A DNA stretch of 64,000 nt from Plasmopara viticola (taxonomy: Eukaryota; Oomycota; Peronosporomycetes; Peronosporales; Peronosporaceae), in assembly GCA_001695595.3 (NCBI GenBank), contig MBPM02000047.1, positions 310,001-374,000 of the forward strand, in the 5' to 3' direction. A program made the position numbers and the translations under genes. The notes below the pieces were generated by a model, which was not told the origin of the DNA, made no database searches, and worked only from the letters and a program-made list of their open reading frames with translations. This document shows, piece after piece, positions 13,101-25,295 of the stretch; position 1 is the stretch's first letter; every line of letters starts with the position of its first letter.

Positions 13101-14169
13101 TCGCTGGCCAGAAATTGTTGGAGGCGGGAGCAATGCCGTCAAAGCACTTGTACACGCTACTGTAAAAGTGGTGGGCATTCCGTTCGCACACAGTGTGTCG
13201 GAAGAGCTCCTAGTGGATACTCAAGAAATCTTGTACGATGCAAATTGCGTCCAGAAACTGCTCGGGGTCCTTCGGTTTGTCTTTTCAACCAAAGAGCTCC
13301 ATTTAGAGGCTTCTGTCCTTGAATTGCCAATCAGTTTTTTGTCGCGTCTCGTGACAAGTTCGACTCATTTTGGGACCCAATTTGTCGAGGCGGATGGGGT
13401 CTTGGTTGTGAAAGAGTGTGGCATGTTGAAGAGCACGTGTTCCCCCTCCTTGATCATCGACACGCTCTTGATCATTAGTCAATTGGCTCGCATCTCCGAG
13501 TCCAATTACGACTGTCTCTTGCAAGCAGAATTGTTACCAGACTTTTGCAACCTGACACACCATCCAGAAGCCATGGTACGGGCCAAAACGCTCAACTGTA
13601 TTGGAAATTTGTGTCGCCACTCGACGTATTTCTATCGGCACTTTTTGACGCCGTATCATGGCAACACGATTCTGGCTGAGATAATTCGTAGCCTGTCAGA
13701 TTCCGATAATTATGTCCGGCGCTTTGCATGCTTTGCCATTGGCAACGCAGCTTTTCATAGTGGGGACCTGTACGACGCCCTTCGTCCATCTATTCCACTT
13801 TTGATTCAGAATCTTCACACTGACGACGACAAGACTCGATCGAATGCTGGAGGAGCGCTTGGCAACCTCGTGCGCAACTCGGACGACCTTTGCAGCGATC
13901 TTTGTACCCACGAAGCTCCGTGGGAACTCTTCGAGTTGGCCATGACTGAGACCAGCACAGCCTCTCGTCGGATCGTGCTGTTTTCGCTCGGCAACTTTTG
14001 TGTCTACCCCGAGTGTTATCACTTTCTGGTCGAAGCCGAGCCCGACTTTGTCGAGGAATTTGAGCATCTGTACGATGAAGTGGTTGCAGATGAGGTGTCT
14101 CGACGAAATATTCGACGGATTCTTGCAAAGATTGACGCGTTGGAAATCGAAGGAATGGAAAAGTCGTAA
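10114..14169 (+). CDS. Fused/TIO-type serine/threonine kinase (STK36-like)
   Basis: Two exons, 10114-10272 and 10336-14169, with a 63-nt intron (GTAGGT...TAG) in phase 0, encode 1330 residues. The kinase domain fills residues 4 to about 256: glycine loop GEGSFGKVY (14-22), the VAIK-type lysine in ALKF, catalytic HRDMKPQN (HRD 125-127), DFG (145-147) and APE (170-172). All key residues are present. The long C-terminal part is helical and repeat-rich, ending in ARM/HEAT-like units such as [15 protein letters not shown]. This layout fits Fused (animal STK36) and plant TIO, which act in Hedgehog signalling and central-pair axoneme assembly in animals and in cytokinesis in plants. Role here is inferred. 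A frame scan from 10378 alone would miss the glycine loop. Start chosen because [18 protein letters not shown] matches the family start. Confidence 0.9.
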
Positions 14170-15087
14170 GTAACACCGTAAGGCGTTTGTATCGCACGAC
14201 ATTTCTTTGTGTCGACAATTTTGTGCCAATGAAAAACATGGAGTCTCTATCCAAAAATGGGCATATATGTTACAGCATCAATTTATATGGTATTATTATC
14301 ATACGGGTGGCAGAGAGCTATAATTTTGATAAAGTAAGTAATTAACGGTAACACGTCGAGAGTACATTAAATGGAGCATGCTACTTTCTTTGGCCGAAAG
14401 TGCATGCAACGGATGCAGCTAATGCCGTTTAAGACTGTCGTCGAGGTTGCTTTCGCAACTTTACGAAGCTTCGTCGTGGCCACGGTAAAGATTGATTACA
14501 TATGACGCTATGTCATCGTCTGGAAAACTGTAAATAAAACGTACTAGATTACATTTTCGATTATGGTAATTTAGTGACTTGATTTTTTTGAAGCCAAGCG
14601 CCTTATACTGTACCTGTAACCACATTTGCATATCGTCGCGAGACGTAAATATCTTCTAATCATGTGTTTTTATCCTATGCAAAAAAGCTTTTCACCAATT
14701 GAGGAAAAGTTTACGTCGAGTGTCAGACAATACAAGCCTCTACACGGAAAATCTAGAGACTGAGTAACGAATTAGCGAAAACGCTGCTGATCCATTAAAT
14801 GCAGCTCTTAGCAGAAAGAAACTGTGAGTGATGGACTTAGTAGTAAAAAAAGGGTACGCACTGCAATGTATAGTCACATACCGGTTCTGCCCGTACAATA
14901 ATCAAATTTCGATAGAATCTGCCGCATCACTTCTATCCACACTGAGGCTCATTATTCAAGTCAAGGGATAGAAAACACTGAGCACTTTCCTCGCCCAACT
15001 AAAAGGAACAGCGTTCGTTACTCTCGAAACGGAGCTTCACCTTTCGCTTTCGTCACATTATCGCTTGTCCCACACACACCCGTCGCG
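14170..15087. other. Intergenic, nothing recognised
   Basis: 918 bp between the kinase stop and the ankyrin-FYVE start. Both genes point the same way, so this holds the kinase 3' UTR and the FYVE gene promoter. The last 100 bp are pyrimidine-rich (CTTTCGCTTTCG, CTTGTCCCACACAC), as is common just upstream of oomycete start codons. No ORF of note. Confidence 0.5.
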
Positions 15088-16404
15088 ATGCCATTGAAGG
15101 GAGTGGAAATCGACAATTTTCACGTTACTTACGCGGTCCACTCGCCCGATTTCAAGTATGCGGCTTCAGGACCGACTGAGAGCAGCAGAACCAACAGTGC
15201 GACCAGCTCCAAGGCTCTCTCCACGTGCGACGATGAGGACGGTACCAATCCAGTGCACCATTTCCCTCGTGCATCTCTCAGTCGCTGCAGCTCGTCCGAT
15301 TCTCGCTACATGCGGCACGCCTACAGCTTTAACGTGCAGGAAATGATCAACATGCGTGAGAGCAGCTATCGAGACAGTTTGATGGTGGGTCCTGAGCTCG
15401 GGATTGCTCGCGACTCGAGCTGTGGCCGGGTCACGGAATTGGGTAGCGCGCTCATGCGCATGGACGAGCATTCTTGTCGCGTGTTCAGTAATAGCCAACG
15501 CCTGTCCGTCGGTAGCACGCCCGACGGCTTGACGCCTTTGTTGCAGGCAGCACGGTCCGGCGACATTGTGCTAGTGAATGCCCTCGTCGTTCAATCCGGT
15601 ACCGATATCCTCCGACGCGATCCAATGTTTGGCCAAACGGCTCTCCACTTTGCCGTTCGTGGTGGGCACCTCAATGTCGTGCAAGCGCTGCTCATGCCCC
15701 ATTTGCGCGGGTCTATTGTCAATGTGGCGGACAACCGGCGCAACACGGCACTGCACTTGGCGGCAGCCAAATCGCGGCGGATGACCAAAGTATTGGTCGA
15801 GTGTGAAGCGGACGTCAATCTTCTCAACACGCGCAACCAAACGCCACTGGGTGTCCACATTTTGACTTGTACCAAGGACGATCCGACGATGACGGAAATT
15901 TTGTTGCAACAACGTGCAAATCCCAATGCACCGGTAGACCGGTCGACGATGTTGCACGTGGCTTTGGACAAAGGACTCTTTGAAATTGCTACGCGACTTG
16001 TACGCCATGGAGCGAGACTTGATCTCAAGGATGAGGCAGGCAAGACGGTGTTTGACAAGGTGGACCACGTCCAGTTTCAAAAGCTGATGGCCAAAGTGAC
16101 TCATCCACCCGTGTGGGTACCGGACAATGAACGACCAGGGTGCATGGAATGCCACAAAAAGTTTGGCGGGCTAAGTACCCGTCGGCACCATTGTCGCCTG
16201 TGTGGTCGAGTACTTTGTTCTGCGTGCTCGGTGTGCAAAGTGCGTGCTAAAAATCTGCCGTTCCCGCTCCGTCGCCGTGGCAAGAAGAATAAAACTGAGA
16301 AAGAATCAGTAGACACTCGTGTCTGCAACGTGTGCTACGAAATTTGCATTGATGAGTTAAAGTCATCGACCATAGACAGCAATGGAAGTCGGGCACAAAA
16401 GTAG
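15088..16404 (+). CDS. Ankyrin-repeat FYVE zinc-finger protein
   Basis: A single exon of 438 residues. Residues 1-145 are low-complexity and serine-rich. Ankyrin repeats span about 146-325 (GLTPLLQAARSGD, GQTALHFAVRGGHLNVVQAL, NTALHLAAAKSRRMTKVLVE). A FYVE finger lies at about 343-420: the WVPD start, the basic RRHHCR motif at 365-370 and the CxxC pairs ending VCNVCYE. With WxxD and RRHHCR both intact it should bind phosphatidylinositol-3-phosphate and sit on endosomes, with the ankyrins as protein-binding arm. FYVE fusions of this type are numerous in oomycetes. The basic loop inside the finger (RRRGKKNKTEK, about 396-406) is longer than in typical FYVE domains. Confidence 0.88.
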   Translation: MPLKGVEIDNFHVTYAVHSPDFKYAASGPTESSRTNSATSSKALSTCDDEDGTNPVHHFPRASLSRCSSSDSRYMRHAYSFNVQEMINMRESSYRDSLMVGPELGIARDSSCGRVTELGSALMRMDEHSCRVFSNSQRLSVGSTPDGLTPLLQAARSGDIVLVNALVVQSGTDILRRDPMFGQTALHFAVRGGHLNVVQALLMPHLRGSIVNVADNRRNTALHLAAAKSRRMTKVLVECEADVNLLNTRNQTPLGVHILTCTKDDPTMTEILLQQRANPNAPVDRSTMLHVALDKGLFEIATRLVRHGARLDLKDEAGKTVFDKVDHVQFQKLMAKVTHPPVWVPDNERPGCMECHKKFGGLSTRRHHCRLCGRVLCSACSVCKVRAKNLPFPLRRRGKKNKTEKESVDTRVCNVCYEICIDELKSSTIDSNGSRAQK

Positions 16405-17445
16405 GGCAGCGCATCTTGATCTGCAGTAACTCTATCTTGTTTCCCATCAATATTATTTTGCCTACCTCGAGTATCGGAACCGGTATCATTACTGAAACGC
16501 CGATGTCGTTTCCTGCACTCGCTAATGATTTGCGATCTTCAATGACGAAAAAACATACAGTATCGAAACGGGATTGAAGTTGCAGTTTGTCTCGTCTTTA
16601 AAAAATCCCGCGATAGGGCAAATGCCTTTGTTGTTACTCAAAATATTGTAAATGCGATGATGGCATTTATCCGTAACGGATACCATTTATCCGAAACGGA
16701 TCTCGCGCTGCCTATCGTCAGTTTTACCACTGCGCGTGAAGTAGTCATCATAAATTCGAATGCAGGGCCGCTCGGCGCCATTCAGCTCATATGTTACTTC
16801 GACCAAAGTCTCGCAATGTCAATACTGGTTAGGCTTTCCACGACGCCTCCTAAATCCTGCTCACATGTGACGCTATAATGAACAAAATCTTTAGTCCCGC
16901 AGTGTCGGCAAAAGCATCGCACGCACTCTTGACCATCGTCCTTCGGAGTTTCTTAATTGGGCTTGTGCGACAAAAGACGTGCTTCTATACACCAACTTCA
17001 CCTCCTGACTCTTTTGCATTCTCTCGGCGGATTATACGTGTAAGTTGCACTTGTGAAAAAACAGGGATTCCTTTGCACAGAAGCGTACTTCCAGCCTCTC
17101 TGCATAGTCCTCAAAGATGAGACCAAAAAAGGAAGAATATGATGTAAATGATCTAGGAAGGAGAGCCATGCTGAAGTATGCTTAGGTGACCACAAGAATA
17201 ATTGTTGGTCATTTATTATTTTAAGGGCTACAGGGTCAAGTTTTTATCATTTTGTAATTTAGACCATTTCACAAAGCTCGTGAGTTTTTACTTTTACTTG
17301 CAAAGTCGCTTCGAAGTTTTCGTAAAATGCTGTATCAAAGTAATATGATACGTTTACAAAGTAAATCATTGTTCCAGTGGCAATTTCATTTTAGTTAAGA
17401 CAATCACATTTCGTGATGGTTAAAGTTAGCATCTACGGAAACGCC
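16405..17445. other. Repeat desert, first part
   Basis: No gene seen. Two overlapping plus-strand frames (16657-16878 and 16878-17120) have no recognisable family or coding character. A short direct echo occurs at 16662-16700, where 'CATTTATCCG.AACGGAT' appears twice. Confidence 0.45.
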
Positions 17446-17690
17446 CTATAAAAAAGTGCCTCTCGGCAAGTGCTGTGTGACCTCGTCACTCCCGATTCTG
17501 CGCGAGTGGATTGAGGATTTGAACCCTTGCAAAAATTTTGACGTGGAAAGTACCACTATCCTGCATTTGTCCGACGAGTAGCTCACATTACCCGGACGTT
17601 TTGGTGGTGAGAAGGTGGCTACATTTGCAGCTGAGAGTCTGCTGCCAATTTGCTGGAGCACCTCATAGCATTCAAATTCTACGAGCTGAG
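17446..17690 (+). repeat. Decayed coding fragment, repeat family B copy 1
   Basis: Read with one stop and one frame change, this gives a protein-like stretch (VPLGKCCVTSSLPILREW, then LPGRFGGEKVATFAAE). The part at 17590-17690 resembles 56343-56436, which reads LPGFYGSEVAIFAV, and the two agree on to a shared LxFYELS / LELY-LS end. I do not recognise the family. Its presence in two deserts 39 kb apart marks it as a dispersed element, or an old gene family that has been broken. Confidence 0.4.
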
Positions 17691-19272
17691 TGTATGCTTA
17701 AGGGCTTGAGCAGCTAACATTCAAGCAAAGCATGTAATTTGGGGTGTAAGTCGGTGTGGTTAGAAAGAAATCTAAAACCTTCTCTTCTAGACTACAAGAT
17801 AGAGATGGATATTAAGGTGGCCTTAATCACGGATGATCCAATGTGCATAACATTAAAACTCACTTACTTGGTAGACTTCGCCGATACTTTAACGCTCACT
17901 CGTATGACAAGCATGCCGGAGTGCTTTGTACACTGGAAAGACATGACTGACTTTGGGCAGCGTAGCATACTCCGGGCAACTTGCTGATGTAATGTAGGTG
18001 TTGTCAACAATGCTAAGACGGCTTATGCGAGCGAATAAGGCGAAATACTCGAAATCTATTGGGGTCTCGCGGGAGTTTAAGTCTCATGGCTGTCGATCTG
18101 TGAAGGCTGCAAAACGTCGCACCTGCTGGTAAATATTTTTGTATCTACGAAGCATTAATCAGCTCCGACATTCTTAGCGAGCTTTAAGCTCTGAAATCTA
18201 TCACGCTCTCGTATCTGCACGCAACGAAAGTCCTGAGCTTCCAGAGAATGCTTAAAAGTTAAAGAAGTTGACGGTCTCAACCAATGGAGTATGACTGTCA
18301 AAGTTCATGCACGACTACACCTAGGCTTAATTCTATTGCTCAGACTAAAACTATTAAAAAAGGCGTTCGAAGTGAATCTTCAAGATATTTAAAGCTACAG
18401 ACAGGTGTTCACAAACAGGCTCGCTCCTCCAGAATCTATATGATAGGTGATGCCAATAAAAACACTGCCTCTAGTCGAGTCCTATTGTACTTAGGTGTAG
18501 CCGAGCAAAGCGGTTGACGCTGCTTTGACTACGATGAAAAAGGATCCATGATTCGCGTCCGTCCCAAAGGGAGATGACAAAGTAAAAGTTCATCTTGCCT
18601 AAGGACTTGCAAGGGCCGCAGGTAGAAAACGCACCCTCATAGCCAGGAAAGCAATGGTCAACAGTAAGAGCACGGCGCCTTTATGAGGAAAGCCTGAGTC
18701 CTCACACTGAGTGTGAGCTTTGATTCTTCAATTAAAGTCGACTGTTGCGTAGTACACGGAAATGTACGACCCATTATGAGTCTTGCTGCGTCGTCAAAAT
18801 TTGCACGCCGATAAGCGATTGTGATTGACCGAAATAATATTGAGAAAGAGCAATGAAAATTAGTCAGTTTTTATTCGAGTGAATAGGCAAACAGTTCTGG
18901 ATGTTTAGCTAGTTAAAATCAACCTAGCTATGAGTTTCGAGGATTTTATAATCAACTCGCCCTTGACATTGACAAGTATGACTTGATTCTAGATGGGGCA
19001 TACGCAAGCCCTGGATCGACTAAAGGGACAAAGCACGGGACCCAATTAACCAATCCCATCCGACAGGGCTTTGACGAATTATTTGTCGTCCTTTATATGG
19101 AATGTACACCCGAAATGAGTATAGAAAGCGTTTACAGTAACAATGTTTTTCTTAAGACGTGGCAACATCTCGAAACCTTCTTTCGTGGGTAGCAAGTTTT
19201 TGCTGGTAGCACCGGCTGTCAAAGACGGTTCGAATGGTGTTGTGTGAGTAGCATAAAGCCACCAGCCAGCCG
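17691..19272. other. Repeat desert, middle part
   Basis: Short frames only: plus-strand ones at 17739-17987, 18284-18517 and 18983-19192 show no known motif. I see no LTR pair or RNA gene. Likely continuation of decayed elements. Confidence 0.45.
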
Positions 19273-20115
19273 CAAATAGCGAGAATCACAAGCGAGTCAC
19301 ATTGATCAAAGATGCAGCAAGCATAGTGCTACTTATCACGGAAATTTAAATCGGCACGCAGGTAGCGTAAGATTGCAAGACACAGTTAGTAGCTTAGGGT
19401 CATAGATTTTTTATGTAAGTCGCCTTGAGCAGGTAGCATAGCTCTGCTAAATAAGAATGAAGGTGCGATACGCAATCGAACCTTGGATGTCGCGAGCTAT
19501 TCTATGGTGGATATTAAGACGGTATAATTGGCAGCTCACATATCATCCGTCTCGGTCGAGCGTTCTTGTCAAAGGCACCAACATGTGTCAGAGTCACTAA
19601 GACTCGAAGAATTAAAAGCCACTGAGATCTCGGATATTTTTAAAGGCGGTAACATCCTAGGTGGGCTATTCTAATGACGAAAAGCTCCTGCTTGTGTTCC
19701 AATAGACGAAGAGACAAATAGCAAAAATCTACAAGCAAGTCACATGAGTCAAAGACGCAGCAAAATTCATAGCTCCACCGGCTGGTAGCATACTTCTACT
19801 AATCGCGGGAACTAAGATTGTTTTAGGATCATAAATTATTTCGAAAAACTGCCTTGATCAGGTTGCATACTTCCTCAAAATAGAAATGAAGATGCGATAA
19901 AAAACGATCATTGGATGTCGCGAGCTATCATAGACTAAATCACCTGTCACTTGTCTCGATCAAGTATTCTTGTTGGAAGTGTCAGAGTCACTAAGACTCG
20001 AAAGAATAGAAGCTACTGAGACCTTAAATATATTAAAAGGCGGTAATATCTCATACGTGCTATTCAAAGACAAAAAACTCTTGCTGATGTTCCGAGAGAC
20101 GAAGACCTAAAATAT
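19273..20115 (+). repeat. Diverged tandem duplication of about 0.4 kb
   Basis: Unit 1 (19273-19715) and unit 2 (19716-20115) run in parallel: CAAATAGC.A.AATC, AAGC.AGTCACAT, GGATGTCGCGAGCTAT, GTCAGAGTCACTAAGACTCGAA, AAAAGGCGGTAA and GA.ACGAAGA occur in the same order in both. The second unit is shorter by small deletions. Unit 1 reads ISSVSVERS followed by SESLRLEELKA, slightly like the C-terminal dimerisation part of hAT transposases (SVSVERSFS). That is a weak guess. Both units carry stops. Confidence 0.65.
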
Positions 20116-21436
20116 TATGAGCTGTCAGAGGCGCATGAAAATTTATTTAGTCATTGGGCCGGCAGAGACCGTTTCACTTGTCAACAACATATCGGTGGCT
20201 CTTACATGTCCAAGTACTGGACAAGCATATCAAATATCAAAACCGTGACTTAAGCTTTTTTTTTTTGCAACCACCGACACACCAATTATCAGTTTTTTAC
20301 ATGGGAATTTAGATAGAAAAAAATAAATTTGATCGTATCAAGCAAATAATACATATATGTCAGTACTTACGGGTCCATAAGTCTCGACTTTAGCTTTGGC
20401 TTGCTGGAAGCTACTGGTAACACGGAATATTGGTATTTGTGTACCGCCTGTGGATTTAGCACGTGTTCTAACCAGTATGAGCTAAAAAACGGCTGATAGC
20501 ATTCTTTTGAAATACCATAGTCTTCCAAACACAATGATGTCGGATAGGGATCCGTGCTAGCCATTGCAAACCATTGCGTATGTTCCGGCTATTAATGACC
20601 CGTGTACTATGTCGACAGTAGACCACAAAACCACAGACAAATTGTCGAAAGGAGCTTGGAGACACACTGTGCAGTATGTGAGCTTAAATTTCGAGTTTTT
20701 AAACCTGAAAGCCTTCTATATTTTAGTATGCACTAAACTATACACTTCTTTCATCAACAGTCTTTATACTCTTCTATGTAATTGATAAATGCCTTTTTAA
20801 GTTTTGCTTATATCTCGAAGAATGTAAGTAATGCGAGGAAGGCTTCAAAACAATCCTTAAGTCTCTATTGCGAGATCATGTTCCTTTGAAATAATTGAAT
20901 TACTATCACGAAAAAGGGCAAGAGATGCGGTTGTATCTACCCAAGATATTTAAATCAAAATAACAGACCACTTCGGAATAAGGAGATTGAATGTGCTTGT
21001 TTAAGTTAGTATAGTGCAAGAAACCTACCACTAAAAAGACGAATTTGGCATATTCGAGCAGATAAACATCGCATTATAGTAACTTTGACGGGTCTACCAT
21101 CGGCCTACTTCGGACGGTTCGACGAGCCCAGCACTTTCTGGGGGGTATTGTGATAAGCGTTTACGGAGAGGTATGTCGGCATCGTCTTACGTGAGTCCTA
21201 ATGCCTCCTTAAATTCACCCCAATGATCGACTTTGCCACCAAAACGAGTACAGGCAGGTATAGGGAGGCCATAAAAGTACTTGGCGAGGTGAAATAGTAG
21301 ACAGGCGCTCATTCCTGCATCAAAGCAGAAGGCTCTTCTAGAGCCTAGTCACTTTATTGATGAGTGAGATTTCAAGGCTAGACGCTTCCCGCGCAGTTTA
21401 ACCTGTACAGTAGGTGTTGCTTTAGTTGTAGTCGCA
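20116..21436. other. Repeat desert, no gene
   Basis: No recognisable gene. A T-run of ten occurs at about 20257. The minus strand of 21160-21340 keeps a frame with a gag-like flavour (RFGGKVDHWGEFKEALGLT) next to the zinc-knuckle-like repeat at 21437, but the order of parts does not fit a simple gag gene, so I leave it unassigned. Confidence 0.4.
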
Positions 21437-21507
21437 GCCTAAGGCACATATGCCAATTTTGATGCAGTGGCACCTGTGGAAGACAAACCAGCCTTCTTCA
21501 ATGCTGG
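21437..21507 (-). repeat. Degenerate zinc-knuckle-like repeat, copy 2
   Basis: This is the partner of the block at 9395-9480. Read on the minus strand it gives FVFHRCHCIKIGICALGC, with the same spacing as copy 1 (FVFHRCHDTKIGIC). The shared frame suggests the two derive from one coding element. Family not identified. Confidence 0.4.
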
Positions 21508-22149
21508 ATCGATCGCAAAAATTTGACTTAATCGACCGGCAGCACTCATTCATGTCTATTTGGCCAGGAGATTTTTGTTAAGTGACGCAGTTATCTCATT
21601 ATAAAAGACTCGCGGAACGATCAAAACGGCTCTTATATGACTGCCAGGAGGCCATTGCAATCTGGATTTAAAGCTACGAGCGTTTCGTGTGACAGATGCA
21701 GCCTTATGGCTGTACGCTGTGGTAGTGCAGGATGCCTCTATACTCGCTTGGAACCTACGCTTCTTAAATTTTTGCCAAAGTAAAGACCTTTTGAGTCTCC
21801 GCTTCACCAGGTACTCTCCTTCAAGGCCTTCGGAGAGCTCCTACGGTGCGCTTAACAAATAAGGGTTCTGCTCAGCGCTATGGTCTCCATCGTCCAGGTA
21901 GTAGGCTTTGTCAGACCTGTTGTCTGGAGGTCAAATTTCAAACGGAAGAGCGACTTTCGTTTGTGCCTGATTGAAAAACTCACACAGCGTTTCTTCTTCG
22001 CGTTGGTACATTTAGTCGCACGACCCGATCCAGAAATGTAATTAGAAATGCCATCTTACTTTACCCTCTACTTCCGCGTTCTCAGCATCGTTCAACTCAT
22101 CAGCATGGGTGCACTGGATTACTTGTTTCGCCACTAGAGGCTGAAGACT
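21508..22149. other. Repeat desert, no gene
   Basis: Only a minus-strand frame at 21556-21807 stands out, rich in Lys and Arg and without a recognisable domain. Nothing else is visible. Confidence 0.4.
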
Positions 22150-22565
22150 TTGTTTTTTCTTGTAAATGAGGCTTTTCGTGTAGTTAGTGAGTTTGAACAC
22201 ATGTTTAAGGAAGTGACGAGGTCATTTGATTGTATTGTCATAAGCCTAAGACTTCTTTGCAGCCATAGAGGGCGCAAAGGCAAATGCCGGTGGAGTGCAC
22301 GCGACCCTCTCGTCATGTTTAATGTCCTAAGACAAACGTGTCGGTAAACTCCAGTGCTCCTCTTCACATTCGTCGCCCAAATAGAAAAAAGTGTAGGCGT
22401 ACTCAGGCTAAAAACTCGAAGAAAGCTTGGCTTGTACATCGCATGGCGACCGGATTGATTAGCATTCTGTTAGACCGCATCGTCATAACCAAAAAAAAAT
22501 TGTATGAATCTCAAAGAGTGATGAAGATCACTCATCTTTCTCCTATTAAATGGAATCGAAATCTA
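22150..22565 (+). mobile_element. Probable Ty1/copia integrase-region relic
   Basis: Two successive frames look like copia integrase. At 22160-22250 the frame resembles the stretch after the first catalytic Asp (EAFRVVSEFEHMFKEV). At 22360-22560 another resembles the post-core segment, where copia proteins read roughly RxKLDxKAxKxxFVGY...: here RPNRKKCRRTQAKNSKKAWL followed by ITKKKLYESQRV. Frames are broken and neither LTRs nor RT were found. Confidence 0.4.
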
Positions 22566-24313
<1,748 letters not shown>

Positions 24314-24851
24314 GCGACTAATCTCGAAATTTTGATGAATGAAAAACATCACCGCTAGCTTTTCAACAACATAAATTTATTCTGCTATAGTACCACTAAT
24401 ATTCGAAAGATACGAAGCTCAAGTCGTAGCTAATTCGCTGGTCCGTTCGATGTATTTAACAGTCGACACCAGGATGTGCGCTTCATCCGTGCCAAGCACG
24501 CCTGCATCAGCTAGCTCGATAAAAGACTGTTCAATCCAGCAATTTTACGTTTTGGGGAACCGCAACTCTCACACGACCGCCACGCACTGCCATTACGTGC
24601 TGCTTAGCCCACATCAGTCGATTCGTTTCGAAAGGTAACAAAAGCTAAATGCCTTAGCGAAGGTATTTTAATTTGAAGGTATCAAAAATATGGTGTTGTT
24701 CTGATATATAGAGACGGGCCACAGAGATTACAGAGATTGTGTGTTTATGGAAATCTACTTTCCAAGAAACACTCAAAAGTTGCAAACTGATCGGCCAACA
24801 TTTTCTTGTTAATCAATTAACACTGCCTCCCATACGACAAGAGTTATTGCT
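24314..24851. other. GAPDH 3' region
   Basis: Holds the GAPDH 3' UTR and spacer before the GAPDH relic. No ORF with family resemblance. I see no further GAPDH-like sequence in it. Confidence 0.45.
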
Positions 24852-24955
24852 GGAGCTGACATCGATGTCAACGCTTTTGGGTGAATCGGTCGTCTCGTGT
24901 GTCGCACCGCTATCGAAGACCCCAAGACCAGGGTTATAAATTGTCCTTTAAGTGT
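24852..24955 (+). pseudogene. GAPDH relic, N-terminal piece
   Basis: A stretch aligned without gaps over 75 bp (24863-24937) to the intact GAPDH start at about 69% identity by my hand count. It reads IDVNAFG-stop-IGRLVCRTAIEDPKTRVIN against [23 protein letters not shown]. It covers about residues 5-38, with an in-frame stop in the Rossmann fingerprint and a small deletion near the end. No intact gene could be made from it. Confidence 0.8.
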
Positions 24956-25099
24956 GTCCTTCCGTCTCATACTACAGATGTTCCTGCTTTCAACTGGTGA
25001 CAAGAATCAAGTTGCCATCTTGATCCACGGAGCCGTTACTCGAGTCAAAATTTAACAAGTACGCCATATGTACCCAAGGTCCATAAACGGGTCGCTGAC
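24956..25099 (-). pseudogene. GAPDH relic, inverted piece
   Basis: The minus strand here matches the GAPDH gene at about residues 36-75, then skips about 13 codons and continues weakly to about residue 100. Recognisable points are SDPFMDLGY (intact gene NDPFMDLEY), the DGNL block and KAGTSVV (intact KAGATYV). It abuts the plus-strand piece with opposite orientation and carries stops and frameshifts. The two pieces overlap by a few codons (around INDPF), so they may be one copy rearranged by inversion, or parts of two copies. Confidence 0.78.
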
Positions 25100-25295
25100 A
25101 AGTATCAATCATCTGATTAACATACTTAAAACCAGCTTATACTCGAGACATTTTCTAAAGGCGCTGTAGTACAAACAGGGAGCTGTTTAAATTGTTATTA
25201 ATGTTTCTCTCGACGTTGGCGCCAAATTTCACGTATATATCGACTTTGGCGGGAAGTTTGCACTTCAACACCGAACGAGTACTCAAATTAGCAAA

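Noticed and set aside
18983..19192. 69-codon plus-strand frame as an effector
   Set aside because: No signal peptide, RXLR or LFLAK motif is present.
19273..20115. Tandem duplication as a CRISPR or satellite array
   Set aside because: Only two diverged units, no spacers and no periodic short repeats.
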